The notes under the pieces were generated by a model that was not told where the DNA came from, ran no database searches, and worked only from the letters and a program-made list of their open reading frames with translations. Both the position numbers and the translations under genes were made by a program. From positions 442,571 to 506,570 of the forward strand of contig NZ_JH994111.1 of NCBI RefSeq assembly GCF_000316195.1: 64,000 bases of DNA, read 5' to 3'. The DNA is from Brachyspira hampsonii 30446. Lineage in GTDB: Bacteria > Spirochaetota > Brachyspiria > Brachyspirales > Brachyspiraceae. This document shows, in pieces, positions 46,832 through 55,937 of this stretch. The stretch's first letter is position 1; each line of letters opens with the position of its first letter.

Positions 46832-46848
46832 AATTTAAGGATAAAATT

Positions 46849-48096
46849 ATGACTATTACTCAGAAAATTTTAGCGGCACATGCTGGTGTTGATAAGGTTG
46901 AAGCAGGCGAGCTTATTATGGTTAAAACTGACTTGGTTTTAGGCAATGATATTACAAGTCCTGTTGCTATTAATGAATTTGAAAAATATGGTTTTAATAA
47001 AGTTTTTGACAAAGAAAAAATAGCTTTGGTTATGGATCACTTTGCTCCGAACAAAGATATCAAGGCGGCAGAGCAATGCAAACAATGCAGAGATTTTGCA
47101 AATAAATACGATATTTCAAACTACTATGATGTAGGCGATATGGGAGTAGAGCATGCACTTTTACCGGAAAAAGGATTAGTTGCACCTGGAGAGCTTATAA
47201 TAGGTGCTGATTCTCATACTTGTACTTACGGAGCTTTTGGGGCTTTTTCTACAGGTGTTGGAAGCACTGATATGGCTGCTGCTATGGCTACAGGTGAAGT
47301 TTGGTTCAAGGTGCCTTCTGCTATTAAATTTAATCTTAAAGGTAAATTAAAGCCTAATGTATCTGGTAAAGATGTTATACTTCATATTATTGGTATGATA
47401 GGTGTTGACGGAGCTTTATATAAATCTATGGAGTTCAGAGGAGAAGGTGTTTCATCACTTACTATGGACGATAGAGCTTGTATTGCTAATATGGCTATTG
47501 AGGCAGGTGCTAAAAACGGAATATTTGAAGTTGATAATCAAACTGTAGAATACTTAAAAGATATAGTAAAAAGAGATTATACTATTTTTAAAGCTGATGA
47601 TGATGCTGTGTATGAAAAAGAATATGATATTGATTTATCTGCGATAGAGCCTACAGTTGCTTGTCCGCATTTACCAGAAAATACTAAAGAGGCTAAAGAA
47701 TTAAAAGGAATAAAAGTTGATCAAGTTGTAATTGGTTCTTGTACTAACGGCAGATTATCTGATATGGCTACTGCTGCCAATATATTAAAAGGAAAAAAGA
47801 TAGCTAAAGATGTTAGATGTATTATTATTCCAGCTACGCAGAAAGTTTATAAAGAATGCATAAAATTAGGCTATATGGATATATTTATTGATGCTGGCTG
47901 TGCTGTTTCTACGCCTACTTGCGGACCTTGTTTGGGCGGATATATGGGTATACTTGCTCATGATGAGGTTGCTGTTACTACAACTAATAGAAATTTTGTA
48001 GGAAGAATGGGAGATAAAACTTCTAAAGTATATTTGGCTAGTCCTGCTACTGCGGCATACAGTGCTTTGACAGGATATATCACAGAGCCTAAATAA
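46849..48096 (+). CDS. leuC: 3-isopropylmalate dehydratase large subunit
   Basis: The 415-residue protein is the aconitase-family Leu[52 protein letters not shown] and [13 protein letters not shown], with the three cluster cysteines in those motifs. With LeuD it isomerises 2- to 3-isopropylmalate. It follows a terminator-like hairpin, so its level may be set separately from leuA. AAGG lies before the ATG. Confidence 0.96.
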   Translation: MTITQKILAAHAGVDKVEAGELIMVKTDLVLGNDITSPVAINEFEKYGFNKVFDKEKIALVMDHFAPNKDIKAAEQCKQCRDFANKYDISNYYDVGDMGVEHALLPEKGLVAPGELIIGADSHTCTYGAFGAFSTGVGSTDMAAAMATGEVWFKVPSAIKFNLKGKLKPNVSGKDVILHIIGMIGVDGALYKSMEFRGEGVSSLTMDDRACIANMAIEAGAKNGIFEVDNQTVEYLKDIVKRDYTIFKADDDAVYEKEYDIDLSAIEPTVACPHLPENTKEAKELKGIKVDQVVIGSCTNGRLSDMATAANILKGKKIAKDVRCIIIPATQKVYKECIKLGYMDIFIDAGCAVSTPTCGPCLGGYMGILAHDEVAVTTTNRNFVGRMGDKTSKVYLASPATAAYSALTGYITEPK

Positions 48097-48151
48097 TAAT
48101 ACTAATTTATTATTAAAAAAATCATTTTTATATTTTATTATTGGAGATAAT

Positions 48152-48640
48152 ATGAAAGCTAAAGGTTTCGTTCATAAATACGGTGATAATGTTGATACTG
48201 ATGTTATTATCCCAGCAAGATATTTAAATACTGCCAATCATAAGGAATTAGCAGCACATTGTATGGAAGATATTGATAAAGATTTTGTAAGCAAGGTAAA
48301 GAAAGGCGATATAATGGTAGGAGGAGAAAATTTCGGATGCGGTTCTTCAAGAGAGCATGCACCTATTGCCATTAAAGAATCTGGTATATCATGCGTTATA
48401 GCTTCTTCTTTTGCTAGGATATTTTATAGAAACTCTATTAATATAGGACTTGCTATACTTGAATGCGAAGAGGCAAGCCAAAAAATAGACAATGGAGATG
48501 AAGTTGAAGTTGATTTTGACAGTGGCGTTATAACAAATATTACTAAAAATGAAAGCTACAAAGCAGAGCCTTTTCCTGAGTTTATTAAGAATATAATTAA
48601 CTCCAATGGGCTTTTAAACTCTATAAAGAATAAGGGGTAA
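48152..48640 (+). CDS. leuD: 3-isopropylmalate dehydratase small subunit
   Basis: The 162-residue LeuD has [13 protein letters not shown] near the N-terminus and the swivelling-domain motif [15 protein letters not shown]. It pairs with LeuC. GGAG precedes the ATG. leuB follows after 6 bases. Confidence 0.95.
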   Translation: MKAKGFVHKYGDNVDTDVIIPARYLNTANHKELAAHCMEDIDKDFVSKVKKGDIMVGGENFGCGSSREHAPIAIKESGISCVIASSFARIFYRNSINIGLAILECEEASQKIDNGDEVEVDFDSGVITNITKNESYKAEPFPEFIKNIINSNGLLNSIKNKG

Positions 48641-48646
48641 TTATTT

Positions 48647-49735
48647 ATGGAAAAAAATATTGTTGTTATTAAGGGCGATGGGGTAGGTCCTGAAATAGTT
48701 GACAAGGCTATTGATGTGCTTAATAGAATAGCTGAAAAATATTCGCATAAGTTTAATCTAGAATATGTTGACATGGGAGGATGCTCTATTGATAAATACG
48801 GAGTTCCTCTTACCGATGAAAATTTAGAAAAATGCATCAAGTCTGATTCGGTACTTCTTGGTTCTGTAGGAGGTCCTAAATGGGACAATGTCGCTCCGGA
48901 AAACAGACCAGAAAGAGGTTTATTGAAACTTCGTAAAGAAATGAAGCTTTATGCTAATATAAGACCTATAAAAATATTAAAATCTCTAGAATATGCTTCT
49001 CCGCTCAAAGAAAGTATATGTAAAGATGTTATTGATTTTGTTATTGTAAGAGAGCTTACAGGAGGCGTATATTTCGGCGAGCATAAATTTGAAGTGGTTA
49101 ATGGTGTAAGGCAGGCAACTGACCTTATGGTTTATAAAGAAGATGAGATATTAAGAATAGGTAAAGTTGCTTTTGAATTGGCTAGAAATCTTAAAAAGCC
49201 TTTAACTTCTGTAGATAAGGCTAATGTACTTCATACTTCTAAATTATGGCGTGAAATTATGAATAATCTCTCTAAAGAATACAGTGATGTTAGCTATAAT
49301 GACATGTATGTTGATAATGCAGCTATGCAGATAACATCTAACCCTTCACAGTTTGGTGTTATAGTTACTGAAAATATGTTTGGAGATATACTTTCTGATG
49401 AGGCAAGTATTATAAGCGGTTCTATAGGAATGGCGCCTTCTGCAAGTCTTTCTGACGGTTCTGTGGGTATGTATGAACCTATTCATGGTTCCGCTCCAGA
49501 CATTGCAGGCAAAGACTTGGCTAATCCTATAGGTACTATTCTTTCTCTTGCTATGATGCTCAGATATTCTTTTAAAATGGAAAAAGAAGCTGAAACTATA
49601 GAAAAAGCTGTTTATAAGGCTATAGATGAAGGTTATAGAACTTTAGATATAATGCCTAAGCATAATATGATGACTTATTTATATAAGCAGGTGAGATGCT
49701 CTGAAATGGGTGATATAATAGTATCTAACATATAA
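48647..49735 (+). CDS. leuB: 3-isopropylmalate dehydrogenase
   Basis: The 362-residue protein has the LeuB order: VIKGDGVGPEIV, ENRPERGLLKLRKEMKLYANIRP, the REL TGGVYFGEH segment, DKANVLHTSKLWRE, NMFGDILSDEAS and YEPIHGSAPDIAGK. It oxidises and decarboxylates 3-isopropylmalate using NAD. Last gene of the operon; AAGGGG precedes the ATG and a hairpin follows. Confidence 0.97.
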   Translation: MEKNIVVIKGDGVGPEIVDKAIDVLNRIAEKYSHKFNLEYVDMGGCSIDKYGVPLTDENLEKCIKSDSVLLGSVGGPKWDNVAPENRPERGLLKLRKEMKLYANIRPIKILKSLEYASPLKESICKDVIDFVIVRELTGGVYFGEHKFEVVNGVRQATDLMVYKEDEILRIGKVAFELARNLKKPLTSVDKANVLHTSKLWREIMNNLSKEYSDVSYNDMYVDNAAMQITSNPSQFGVIVTENMFGDILSDEASIISGSIGMAPSASLSDGSVGMYEPIHGSAPDIAGKDLANPIGTILSLAMMLRYSFKMEKEAETIEKAVYKAIDEGYRTLDIMPKHNMMTYLYKQVRCSEMGDIIVSNI

Positions 49736-49748
49736 TTTCGTAATTTTT

Positions 49749-49778
49749 ATTAACAAGAGGTAAAAACCTCTTGTTAAT
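49749..49778 (+). terminator. Hairpin ending the ilv-leu operon
   Basis: ATTAACAAGAGGT and its exact complement enclose AAAA. The T run after it is short, so termination strength is uncertain. Confidence 0.6.
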
Positions 49779-49805
49779 TACTTCATAATATTATTTAATT
49801 TATAC

Positions 49806-49833
49806 TTGACAATTCATTTATAATGTACATAAT
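49806..49833 (+). promoter_or_regulatory. Promoter of the coiled-coil/pgeF pair
   Basis: TTGACA (49806-49811) and CATAAT (49828-49833) are 16 bases apart, about 36 bases before the GTG start. Confidence 0.65.
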
Positions 49834-49869
49834 AGATATTATATATTAAATAAATAAAGGGTTGCAGAA

Positions 49870-50106
49870 GTGGAATATACTGATAAAGAGATTATTTTAG
49901 AATTGCAGGAGGATAATAAACTTCTTTCTTCTAAAATAGATGTCTACAAAGAAGAGATAAATGAATTGAAGCAGAAGTTAGAGTATGCAAAGAAATTTTT
50001 TACTTTATACGAAAATATAATGGAACAGTCCAGAAGCGAAACTAAAGAATTAAATAATAAAGTAAAAGAATTAGAAGCTGAAATTAAAAGATTAAAAAAT
50101 GCTTAA
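49870..50106 (+). CDS. Small coiled-coil protein
   Basis: The 78-residue protein starts with GTG, chosen because AAAGGG lies eight bases upstream. It is one long heptad-type helix: ELQEDNKLLSSKIDVYKEEINELKQKLEYAKK and TKELNNKVKELEAEIKRLK. I do not recognise a family. It overlaps the start of pgeF by eight bases, so they are translationally coupled; this size and form would suit a cell-division accessory protein, which is only a suggestion. Confidence 0.75.
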   Translation: MEYTDKEIILELQEDNKLLSSKIDVYKEEINELKQKLEYAKKFFTLYENIMEQSRSETKELNNKVKELEAEIKRLKNA

Positions 50107-50815
50107 TGTTATTTATCCCAAAAAAAATGATAATAATAAAATATATATAGCTGTACTTCCTAAAGGTGACGATATTGAAGCTAAGGATATAACTGTAGAA
50201 TATAGAAGAAAAAGGGAAGATGACTTTTTTCAATATATTAATCTTGACATAAATAAATCTATTTTTATGCATCAGATTCATCAAGTAAATATAGCAAAGA
50301 TAGATGAAAACAATATTAATATGTATGGCGGAAGAGAAAAAGTTGTGGAAGATACTGATGCTTTGATAACAAATCTTAAAAATGTACCTTTAGTTATACA
50401 AACTGCAGATTGTGCTCCTGTGATTATATACTGCAATGCAACCAAATCAATGGCAGCAATTCATTCTAGCTGGAAAGGAACAAGAGATAAAATAGTGCCT
50501 AAAACTATTGAGTTAATGATAAAAGAGTATAATGCTGAGCCTTCAAAAATGTATGTTTATATTGCTCCTTATATAGCTTTAAAAAATTATGAGGTTGGGG
50601 AAGAAGTTGCTGTACATTTTAAAAATAAGACTATAATTAATAATAGATGGCATTTTGATAATGGGCTTGAGATAAAAGATCAGATGATTAATTTAGGGGT
50701 ATTAAAAGATAATATAGAAATTTCTGATCTAAATACTTATGATAAGGAATTTTACTCTTACAGAAGAGATGGTACTCAGATAGGAAGAATGCTTACTCTT
50801 GGAGTTATAATTTGA
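50099..50815 (+). CDS. pgeF: PgeF/YfiH-type polyphenol oxidase family protein
   Basis: The 238-residue protein matches the family once called laccase-like (Cu-oxidase_4), now linked to peptidoglycan editing: MHQIHQVNI, DALITNLKNVPLVIQTADCAPVIIY, AAIHSSWKGTRDKIV and the C-terminal FYSYRRDGTQIGRM. Metal ligands His and Cys are kept in those motifs. The usual Cys near the C-terminal DLNTYD segment is absent. It acts in the cytoplasm. Confidence 0.85.
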   Translation: MLNVIYPKKNDNNKIYIAVLPKGDDIEAKDITVEYRRKREDDFFQYINLDINKSIFMHQIHQVNIAKIDENNINMYGGREKVVEDTDALITNLKNVPLVIQTADCAPVIIYCNATKSMAAIHSSWKGTRDKIVPKTIELMIKEYNAEPSKMYVYIAPYIALKNYEVGEEVAVHFKNKTIINNRWHFDNGLEIKDQMINLGVLKDNIEISDLNTYDKEFYSYRRDGTQIGRMLTLGVII

Positions 50816-51225
50816 CATTACGCACGTTTAAACGATTAAACAAAAAAGCAAAACTATTTTTTCTATGAATTCTATTATTTATTATAATGCTAATCGTGCG
50901 GTAAGTCAGTCATTCAATTTAATAAAAACTTGGGCGGGTGTGCTTTTTCTTTTTTAATTAACTAATATAAGTATAGTTATAAAATAATAGTTATACTGTA
51001 AATCTAATGGGTGGGGTGTGTAGAAAGATTTCAAATTTTATAACTTTTAATATTTAATACTTTCTAGATAATAAGATAATTCTAAAATAATAATTTTTAA
51101 ATATAAAAATAGAGTCGTTTTTGATACATTTTCATGCAAACAATTTTATTGACAGTAATAAAAAATAATAATTTAATAAAAACTTTTTTGAAGTAAAAAC
51201 AATAAATTTAAATGAATGTAGTAAA
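50816..51225. other. Gap between convergent genes with a half repeat
   Basis: No supported gene. The left 200 bases hold a half copy of the GC-block element; the rest is AT-rich with no clear structure. Confidence 0.6.
50821..51018. repeat. GC-block repeat, copy B (half element)
   Basis: Blocks CGCACGTTTAAACG (50821), CGTGCGGTAA (50895), CTTGGGCGGGTGTGC (50930) and GGGTGGGGTG (51009) follow the left-half order of copies A and C. The mirrored right half is missing. Confidence 0.6.
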
Positions 51226-51930
51226 TTAACATTCTATATAATTATTTTTAGCGTCTATTAATCCTACTTTTATATCACAGTTAAAAAACTTTACCAATAA
51301 TTCAGCAAGTTCATCTCTAGCTTTAATAGCCTTATCATCATTTATACCAATAAAAGCATCTATAGGAAATATTATATTTGAAGAGTTTTCAGTAATTTTT
51401 CCATATTCGCTTTGTCTCCATATCCATCTTCTAGTTCTAACATCATTAGAAACCGCATACACCAATTCATTATTATCAACTTTTTCTGTTTCACTTTCTC
51501 CAAAAGGAAGGAATGTATCATCACTTAGAGAATATCTAATATAAAAATCTTCATTATTCATAGAATCTAAATCATGTGCCCCCATAGGAAGTTTATATTT
51601 AATAGAAACAGCATTAACTAAGTCTACTACCGCATTTATTTCCGGCATTCCTTTCTTTTTTGATATCCTTGTAAGCAATGCTTCTATAGAGCACATAAAT
51701 TTATTAGGATTAATATTTAGTTTTTGAAAAGCATTTCTATAACATTGTATATATTCACTTTCTTTTACCTTTATATTTTCAAATTCTTTTTCAGCATTTG
51801 AAATACTTTCTTTAAGCATTATTGATATATCATTTATTTTATTTTTATTATCAATTCCCTTAGCAATTATTACAGCAACGCACATATCATTTAGAGTTTC
51901 AAATACTTTATTTTCTATGATGAATTTCAT
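51226..51930 (-). CDS. Solo B3/4 domain protein
   Basis: The 234-residue protein is a free-standing B3/B4 domain like that in the beta subunit of phenylalanyl-tRNA synthetase: YRNAFQKLNINPNKFMCSIEALLTRISKKKGMPEINAVVDLVNAVSIKYKLPMGAHDLDS, and DVRTRRWIWRQSEYGKITENSSNIIFPIDAF. Such proteins may edit or bind tRNA or amino acids; the substrate is unknown. Confidence 0.85.
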   Translation of the reverse strand: MKFIIENKVFETLNDMCVAVIIAKGIDNKNKINDISIMLKESISNAEKEFENIKVKESEYIQCYRNAFQKLNINPNKFMCSIEALLTRISKKKGMPEINAVVDLVNAVSIKYKLPMGAHDLDSMNNEDFYIRYSLSDDTFLPFGESETEKVDNNELVYAVSNDVRTRRWIWRQSEYGKITENSSNIIFPIDAFIGINDDKAIKARDELAELLVKFFNCDIKVGLIDAKNNYIEC

Positions 51931-52013
51931 GATTAATCCTAATATTTAGTAATTATTTATTATTTAGATTGAGATTATTTTTTATTTTGTGAGAAAGGTA
52001 ATATTTTATCAAT

Positions 52014-52062
52014 AAAAAATAATTAGAATAAGTTTTGAAATATCTTAAACTAATTATTTTTT
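52014..52062 (-). terminator. Terminator of rpmE
   Basis: AAAAAATAATTAG (52014-52026) and CTAATTATTTTTT (52050-52062) are perfect 13-base inverted arms. On the minus strand the last arm ends in T's. Confidence 0.7.
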
Positions 52063-52081
52063 ATATAATTTAATTTAGGCA

Positions 52082-52285
52082 TTATTTTTTTAAGCCATAA
52101 CGTTTTTTAAATTTATCAACTCTTCCTGCAGTATCAAGAATTTTTTGTTTTCCTGTAAAGAAAGGGTGGCAGTTATGACAAATATCTACGTGTAAACTTT
52201 TTTGTACGGAATGAATTTTGAAATTGGCACCGCAGGCACAGTTTACATCTGTTTCAAAATATTGTGGATGTATACCTTTTTTCAT
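52082..52285 (-). CDS. rpmE: 50S ribosomal protein L31 (zinc-binding form)
   Basis: The start at 52285 ([10 protein letters not shown]) is chosen because GGGAG lies eight bases upstream; an ATG 15 bases earlier overlaps that site. The 67-residue protein has cysteines at 16, 18, 36 and 39 (CACG, CHNC), the zinc-binding C+ form, and the family features [16 protein letters not shown] and [11 protein letters not shown]. Confidence 0.95.
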   Translation of the reverse strand: MKKGIHPQYFETDVNCACGANFKIHSVQKSLHVDICHNCHPFFTGKQKILDTAGRVDKFKKRYGLKK

Positions 52286-52515
52286 TTTTGCTTCTCCCAT
52301 TAAAAGTAAAATATTAGTAAGTATATATTATATTATAAACTCTTACTTTTTGCAATACTATATAATATAATTTTTAAATATTTATAAATATGACAATTTC
52401 GGCATTATTTATTTTACTTTATATATATTCTTTGCTTTAGTAATAATTAAGATAATAAATCTAGATAAAAATGTTTCTAGTTTAAACTAAAGTAATTTAA
52501 ATAATTATTTTTATA

Positions 52516-52557
52516 AAAAAAGTGAGAAAAATAAATAATATAATTTTCTCACTTTTT
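52516..52557 (-). terminator. Terminator of the 52584-53990 gene
   Basis: AAAAAGTGAGAAAA and TTTTCTCACTTTTT form a perfect stem. It follows the gene's stop on the minus strand. Confidence 0.8.
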
Positions 52558-52583
52558 ATCATTCTTATAATAATTAATATTTT

Positions 52584-53990
52584 TTAATTATTTACAACTG
52601 TATCATAATAATTAACTATATACCAATAATCTCCCATTCTTCTTAAAATGAAAGTTCTTTTAACTACAGGATCATAAATATCTCCTGTATCAGCATTAAA
52701 GTATCTATGATAAAGAGTAGTTTCTACTTCAGCCTTTTGCAAGCCGTATTCCTGAGTAATGGTTGTTTTATCTATTGTGTAATTTAAAAGCGTATAGGTT
52801 ACTGCAGGATCATATTCTTTTCTAATCATATCAAGTACAGCGGTGTAATGTTCTTTTAACTTAGCATCTTTAGTAGCAATTATATCTCTTTGAAGTTCTG
52901 CTATAAAGGCATTTCTTACCTGTCTGTCATAAGCTGAAGTTAAATATTTTTTGAATTCTTCAAAAAGCATTTTTCTATCTTCTGGCAATGAAGTTCTATA
53001 AAGAATATCAAATCTTATAGCAAGTTCTCTTATATTGCTTGATTTATATGCCATTTCTAAATTATTTAAGAAATTATTTCCAAAATTAGTTCTTAGCATA
53101 TCAGCACTTATATTGTCTGAGAATTGAGTTCTTAGGTAATTCTCAAAACTTAATTCTCTTGCTTTCTGACGAATTCCTGTATCTGTAAAATCCTCTAAAT
53201 ATGCATTGCTGTAATTATTTCTGTATGTTTCATAATATCTTTGGCTTATACTTATTATAGAAGGCATATGCATATAGTTGTAATAATTAGTCCAATCTCT
53301 ATTTTTCATAGCAAACAAAGTATTAGAGATAATGCTTGACGGAGCATAATTATATAAAACGCCCTGACTTTGCTGTATATTATTGTTGTTATTAGTAATA
53401 TAAACAGGAGCATTATTTGTTTGTGTTTGATATACTCTGGCAGCTTCTAATAAGAAGTAAGCAGTATCTGCATGCATAGAAAAATTATCACTTATTTCAG
53501 GCATAGGATTGAAACTGCATTCTATTCTGTATCTTCCTATTTTATCGAAATGGAACCAATTATTTAAATCTATATAATATGAAAAACTTTCTCCTTCATT
53601 AAGAGTTACTATTCTGTCTTGAGAATTATCTAATGTTCTTTCATTTTTGTATTTCCAAAGTGTGTAATTATCTGATGATACTACAGGGTTGTTATAATTA
53701 TCATAAACAGTAAAGCTATAATTATTAAATGGATTAACTGAATTGGTAAAACTGATAGTTCCCTTTTTAGCATATATTTTTATTTCCATAGTTATAGGTT
53801 CATTTAATCTATATCTGTTTAAATCAAAATTCATGCTTATTGTGTAGCTTGAAGGAGAAACTACATTATCATTAGGATAAACTCTCTCTATTTGATCTAA
53901 TATAATTGTGTCTAAAAAATTGTCATTTTGAGCAAATATATTAGAACAGCTAATAATTATAAATAAAAGTAAGAATATTCTATATTTCAT
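52584..53990 (-). CDS. Exported protein of unknown function
   Basis: The 468-residue protein has a signal peptide (MKYRIFLLLFIIISCSNIFAQ). Residues about 45-180 look like a beta-sandwich (SYTISMNFDLNRYRLNEPITMEIKIYAKKG, GRYRIECSFNP). An Asn-rich linker follows (around 200-210), then a helical part, and a C-terminal beta part (VKRTFILRRMGDYWYIVNYYDTVVNN) like an NTF2-type end. I do not recognise a family. Probably periplasmic or surface-attached. Confidence 0.7.
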   Translation of the reverse strand: MKYRIFLLLFIIISCSNIFAQNDNFLDTIILDQIERVYPNDNVVSPSSYTISMNFDLNRYRLNEPITMEIKIYAKKGTISFTNSVNPFNNYSFTVYDNYNNPVVSSDNYTLWKYKNERTLDNSQDRIVTLNEGESFSYYIDLNNWFHFDKIGRYRIECSFNPMPEISDNFSMHADTAYFLLEAARVYQTQTNNAPVYITNNNNNIQQSQGVLYNYAPSSIISNTLFAMKNRDWTNYYNYMHMPSIISISQRYYETYRNNYSNAYLEDFTDTGIRQKARELSFENYLRTQFSDNISADMLRTNFGNNFLNNLEMAYKSSNIRELAIRFDILYRTSLPEDRKMLFEEFKKYLTSAYDRQVRNAFIAELQRDIIATKDAKLKEHYTAVLDMIRKEYDPAVTYTLLNYTIDKTTITQEYGLQKAEVETTLYHRYFNADTGDIYDPVVKRTFILRRMGDYWYIVNYYDTVVNN

Positions 53991-54307
53991 ATCTAATTAC
54001 CTTAAAAAATACTACTATAATAGTTTATCGGAAAAAAGTAAAAATAACATAAGAAAAATTATATATCTTTAATATAATTATCTTTCAAATAAAAAACAAT
54101 ATTTTTATTAGTTTTTTTATTGTAAAAAAATATAAATATTCTTTAATAAATATTGACAATTTAATATATAATTATGTAATTTGGATGGGAGAATAATTAC
54201 TATCATACAGCATACAGCATAACTATTCATTAAAACTATCATCACTATACAATCTATATAAATTAATAATACATTGCGTTTCTTTTTGTGTTGCACAAAT
54301 AAAAAAA

Positions 54308-54335
54308 TTGACAAGTCGAGAAATCTAATTAATAC
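54308..54335 (+). promoter_or_regulatory. Promoter of the outer-membrane protein gene
   Basis: TTGACA (54308-54313) and TAATAC (54330-54335) are 16 bases apart. It leaves a leader of about 95 bases. Confidence 0.5.
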
Positions 54336-54373
54336 CTTTTTAATTTTTACTCAAAATACATTTTATATCTTTG

Positions 54374-54409
54374 ATAACTTATTAAAGATAAAAAATCTTT
54401 AATTGTTAT
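54374..54409 (+). promoter_or_regulatory. Leader hairpin before the outer-membrane protein gene
   Basis: ATTAAAGAT/ATCTTTAAT with an outer ATAAC/GTTAT pair enclose AAAAA in the untranslated leader. It could stabilise the mRNA or control it; no T run follows. Confidence 0.5.
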
Positions 54410-54438
54410 AAATAAAAAATATTAATAAGGGGTTTTTT

Positions 54439-55275
54439 ATGAAACACTTGAAAAAAATTATTTTCACAGCTGTATTAGTAGCAGCATTAAGCACATCAGC
54501 ATTCGCTGAAAGCGGTTTTGAGTTCATACTCAATGTGCCGTTAGGAATGTCAATATCAATAGATAATTATTATTCCAGTCATGTTTCATCTTCTGGAGCA
54601 GTGAATCAATCAGCAAATGTACTTTATAAAACTCCGGCAGGATTAGGATTTGATACAGGAGTATCTGCTCAAGTAGGATATATGTGGCAGGTTGTAAATA
54701 ATTTCGGTATAAGTCTTTTAGGAGAAATAGGATACAGTTTTGATTCTAGTTTCGGAGAATATAGTTTTGACCAAGCAAATGTAACTGACGGACTTAAAGT
54801 TCCTGGCGCTAAGGATGAAGACATTGCTAGTACTCTTGTTGGAAGATATCCTGATGGTTTTAAAATATCTACATACACACATAATTTAAAAATTGGTATA
54901 TTACCTAAATTCAATATTAATGCATTTTCTATAGGTATAGGCGGCGGTATTATAGTTCCTATGGCTGTAAGCATGTATGGCGAACTTAATGGGGAAAGCG
55001 GAAAAATGGGCGGAGATAATGCTAAATATAAAATAGTAAATCCTGTAGGTCTTTATGGTAAAATAACTTTTGATTATTCAATATTCTTTACAGATAAAAT
55101 AGCTATGAATATAGGTTTATATACAGGTGTTGATATGGTTTCAGGAACTGAAATAACTATCATGGAAGAAAATAGCGGCGGACAAAGTATTAGAAGATAT
55201 GACAGTTCAATACTATTTACTTATGATATAGGATTACAAGTAGGATTCAGATTCGGACCTAAAGCTTTTAATTAA
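54439..55275 (+). CDS. Outer-membrane beta-barrel protein
   Basis: The 278-residue protein has a clear signal peptide (VLVAALSTSAFAE) and then alternating strands rich in Gly and aromatics: FEFILNVPLGMSISIDNYY, GFDTGVSAQVGYMWQVV, NFGISLLGEIGYSF, LKIGILPKFNINAFSIGIGGG, IAMNIGLYTGVDMV and ILFTYDIGLQVGFRFG. It is probably an eight- to twelve-strand barrel. GGGG lies upstream of the ATG. The channel or adhesin role is not known. Confidence 0.82.
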   Translation: MKHLKKIIFTAVLVAALSTSAFAESGFEFILNVPLGMSISIDNYYSSHVSSSGAVNQSANVLYKTPAGLGFDTGVSAQVGYMWQVVNNFGISLLGEIGYSFDSSFGEYSFDQANVTDGLKVPGAKDEDIASTLVGRYPDGFKISTYTHNLKIGILPKFNINAFSIGIGGGIIVPMAVSMYGELNGESGKMGGDNAKYKIVNPVGLYGKITFDYSIFFTDKIAMNIGLYTGVDMVSGTEITIMEENSGGQSIRRYDSSILFTYDIGLQVGFRFGPKAFN

Positions 55276-55322
55276 TTTTTTACATAAGCTGTTAAATTAA
55301 AACAATCAATATTATAAAAATC

Positions 55323-55357
55323 CTGTCTTATATTTTAAGTTGTAAGGCAGTTTTTTT
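55323..55357 (+). terminator. Terminator of the outer-membrane protein gene
   Basis: CTGTCTTA and TAAGGCAG (one G-T pair) form the stem, followed by seven T. Confidence 0.8.
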
Positions 55358-55375
55358 ATATCTTAAACTTATTTT

Positions 55376-55924
55376 ACCACGCGTTGAATCTCCTCTATAA
55401 ACAAAGCTAGTTAATAATTAAACATTGACTATAAATTTAAATTCTTTCCTCCGCGTGCTTTTAAAAGCTCTAAAATTAAAAAAACGCTTGGGTGGGTGTG
55501 CTTTTTCTTAACAAGGATAATAAGGATTAACAAAATGCCTATTCAAAGTGAAATTCTAAACATAGAGGGCGGGAAACTAAAATTAATTTCTAAACTTAAT
55601 AAACGCTTTGGCTGGTATGATTTTTTTAATAAACATTAAATATAATCTAAGTTATAATTACAAATAATATAATAACAAAATAAATAGAGCGAAATATAAA
55701 TAATTTTCTTTTGAATTTTTTTCTAATTCCCGCCCATTATATTTGTTAATTTATTTCTAAAATAAAAATTTAAATTTGTTTTTTTTGTTACTGTAGAAAT
55801 TATAGCACCCACCCTAGATTTTTTTAAATTTATGATGCATATACCGCACGGTGAGCAAAATAAAAAATATTGTTTTATTTTGAATTTTAATTTTTATTAT
55901 ATTTAAAATTTAGCTAACCGTGCG
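55376..55924. repeat. Mirror-symmetric GC-block repeat, copy C
   Basis: Blocks ACCACGCGTTG (55376), CCGCGTGC (55451), CGCTTGGGTGGGTGTGC (55485), GGGCGGG (55567), then CCCGCCC (55729), CACCCACCC (55807), ACCGCACGGT (55843) and AACCGTGCG (55916), in mirrored order as in copy A. Confidence 0.65.
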
Positions 55925-55937
55925 TATGATAAAATTT

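Larger units (their letters stand above)
53991..54438. other. Regulatory gap before the outer-membrane protein gene
   Basis: It holds a possible promoter at 54153-54180 (TTGACA-16-TGTAAT) with no ATG frame after it, a short tandem CATACAG repeat (about 54205-54223), the promoter at 54308-54335, and a leader hairpin at 54374-54409. No gene is supported. Confidence 0.5.
55276..55937. other. Gap between convergent genes, mostly repeat
   Basis: Apart from the terminator at 55323-55357, the gap is occupied by copy C of the GC-block element. No gene is supported. Confidence 0.65.
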
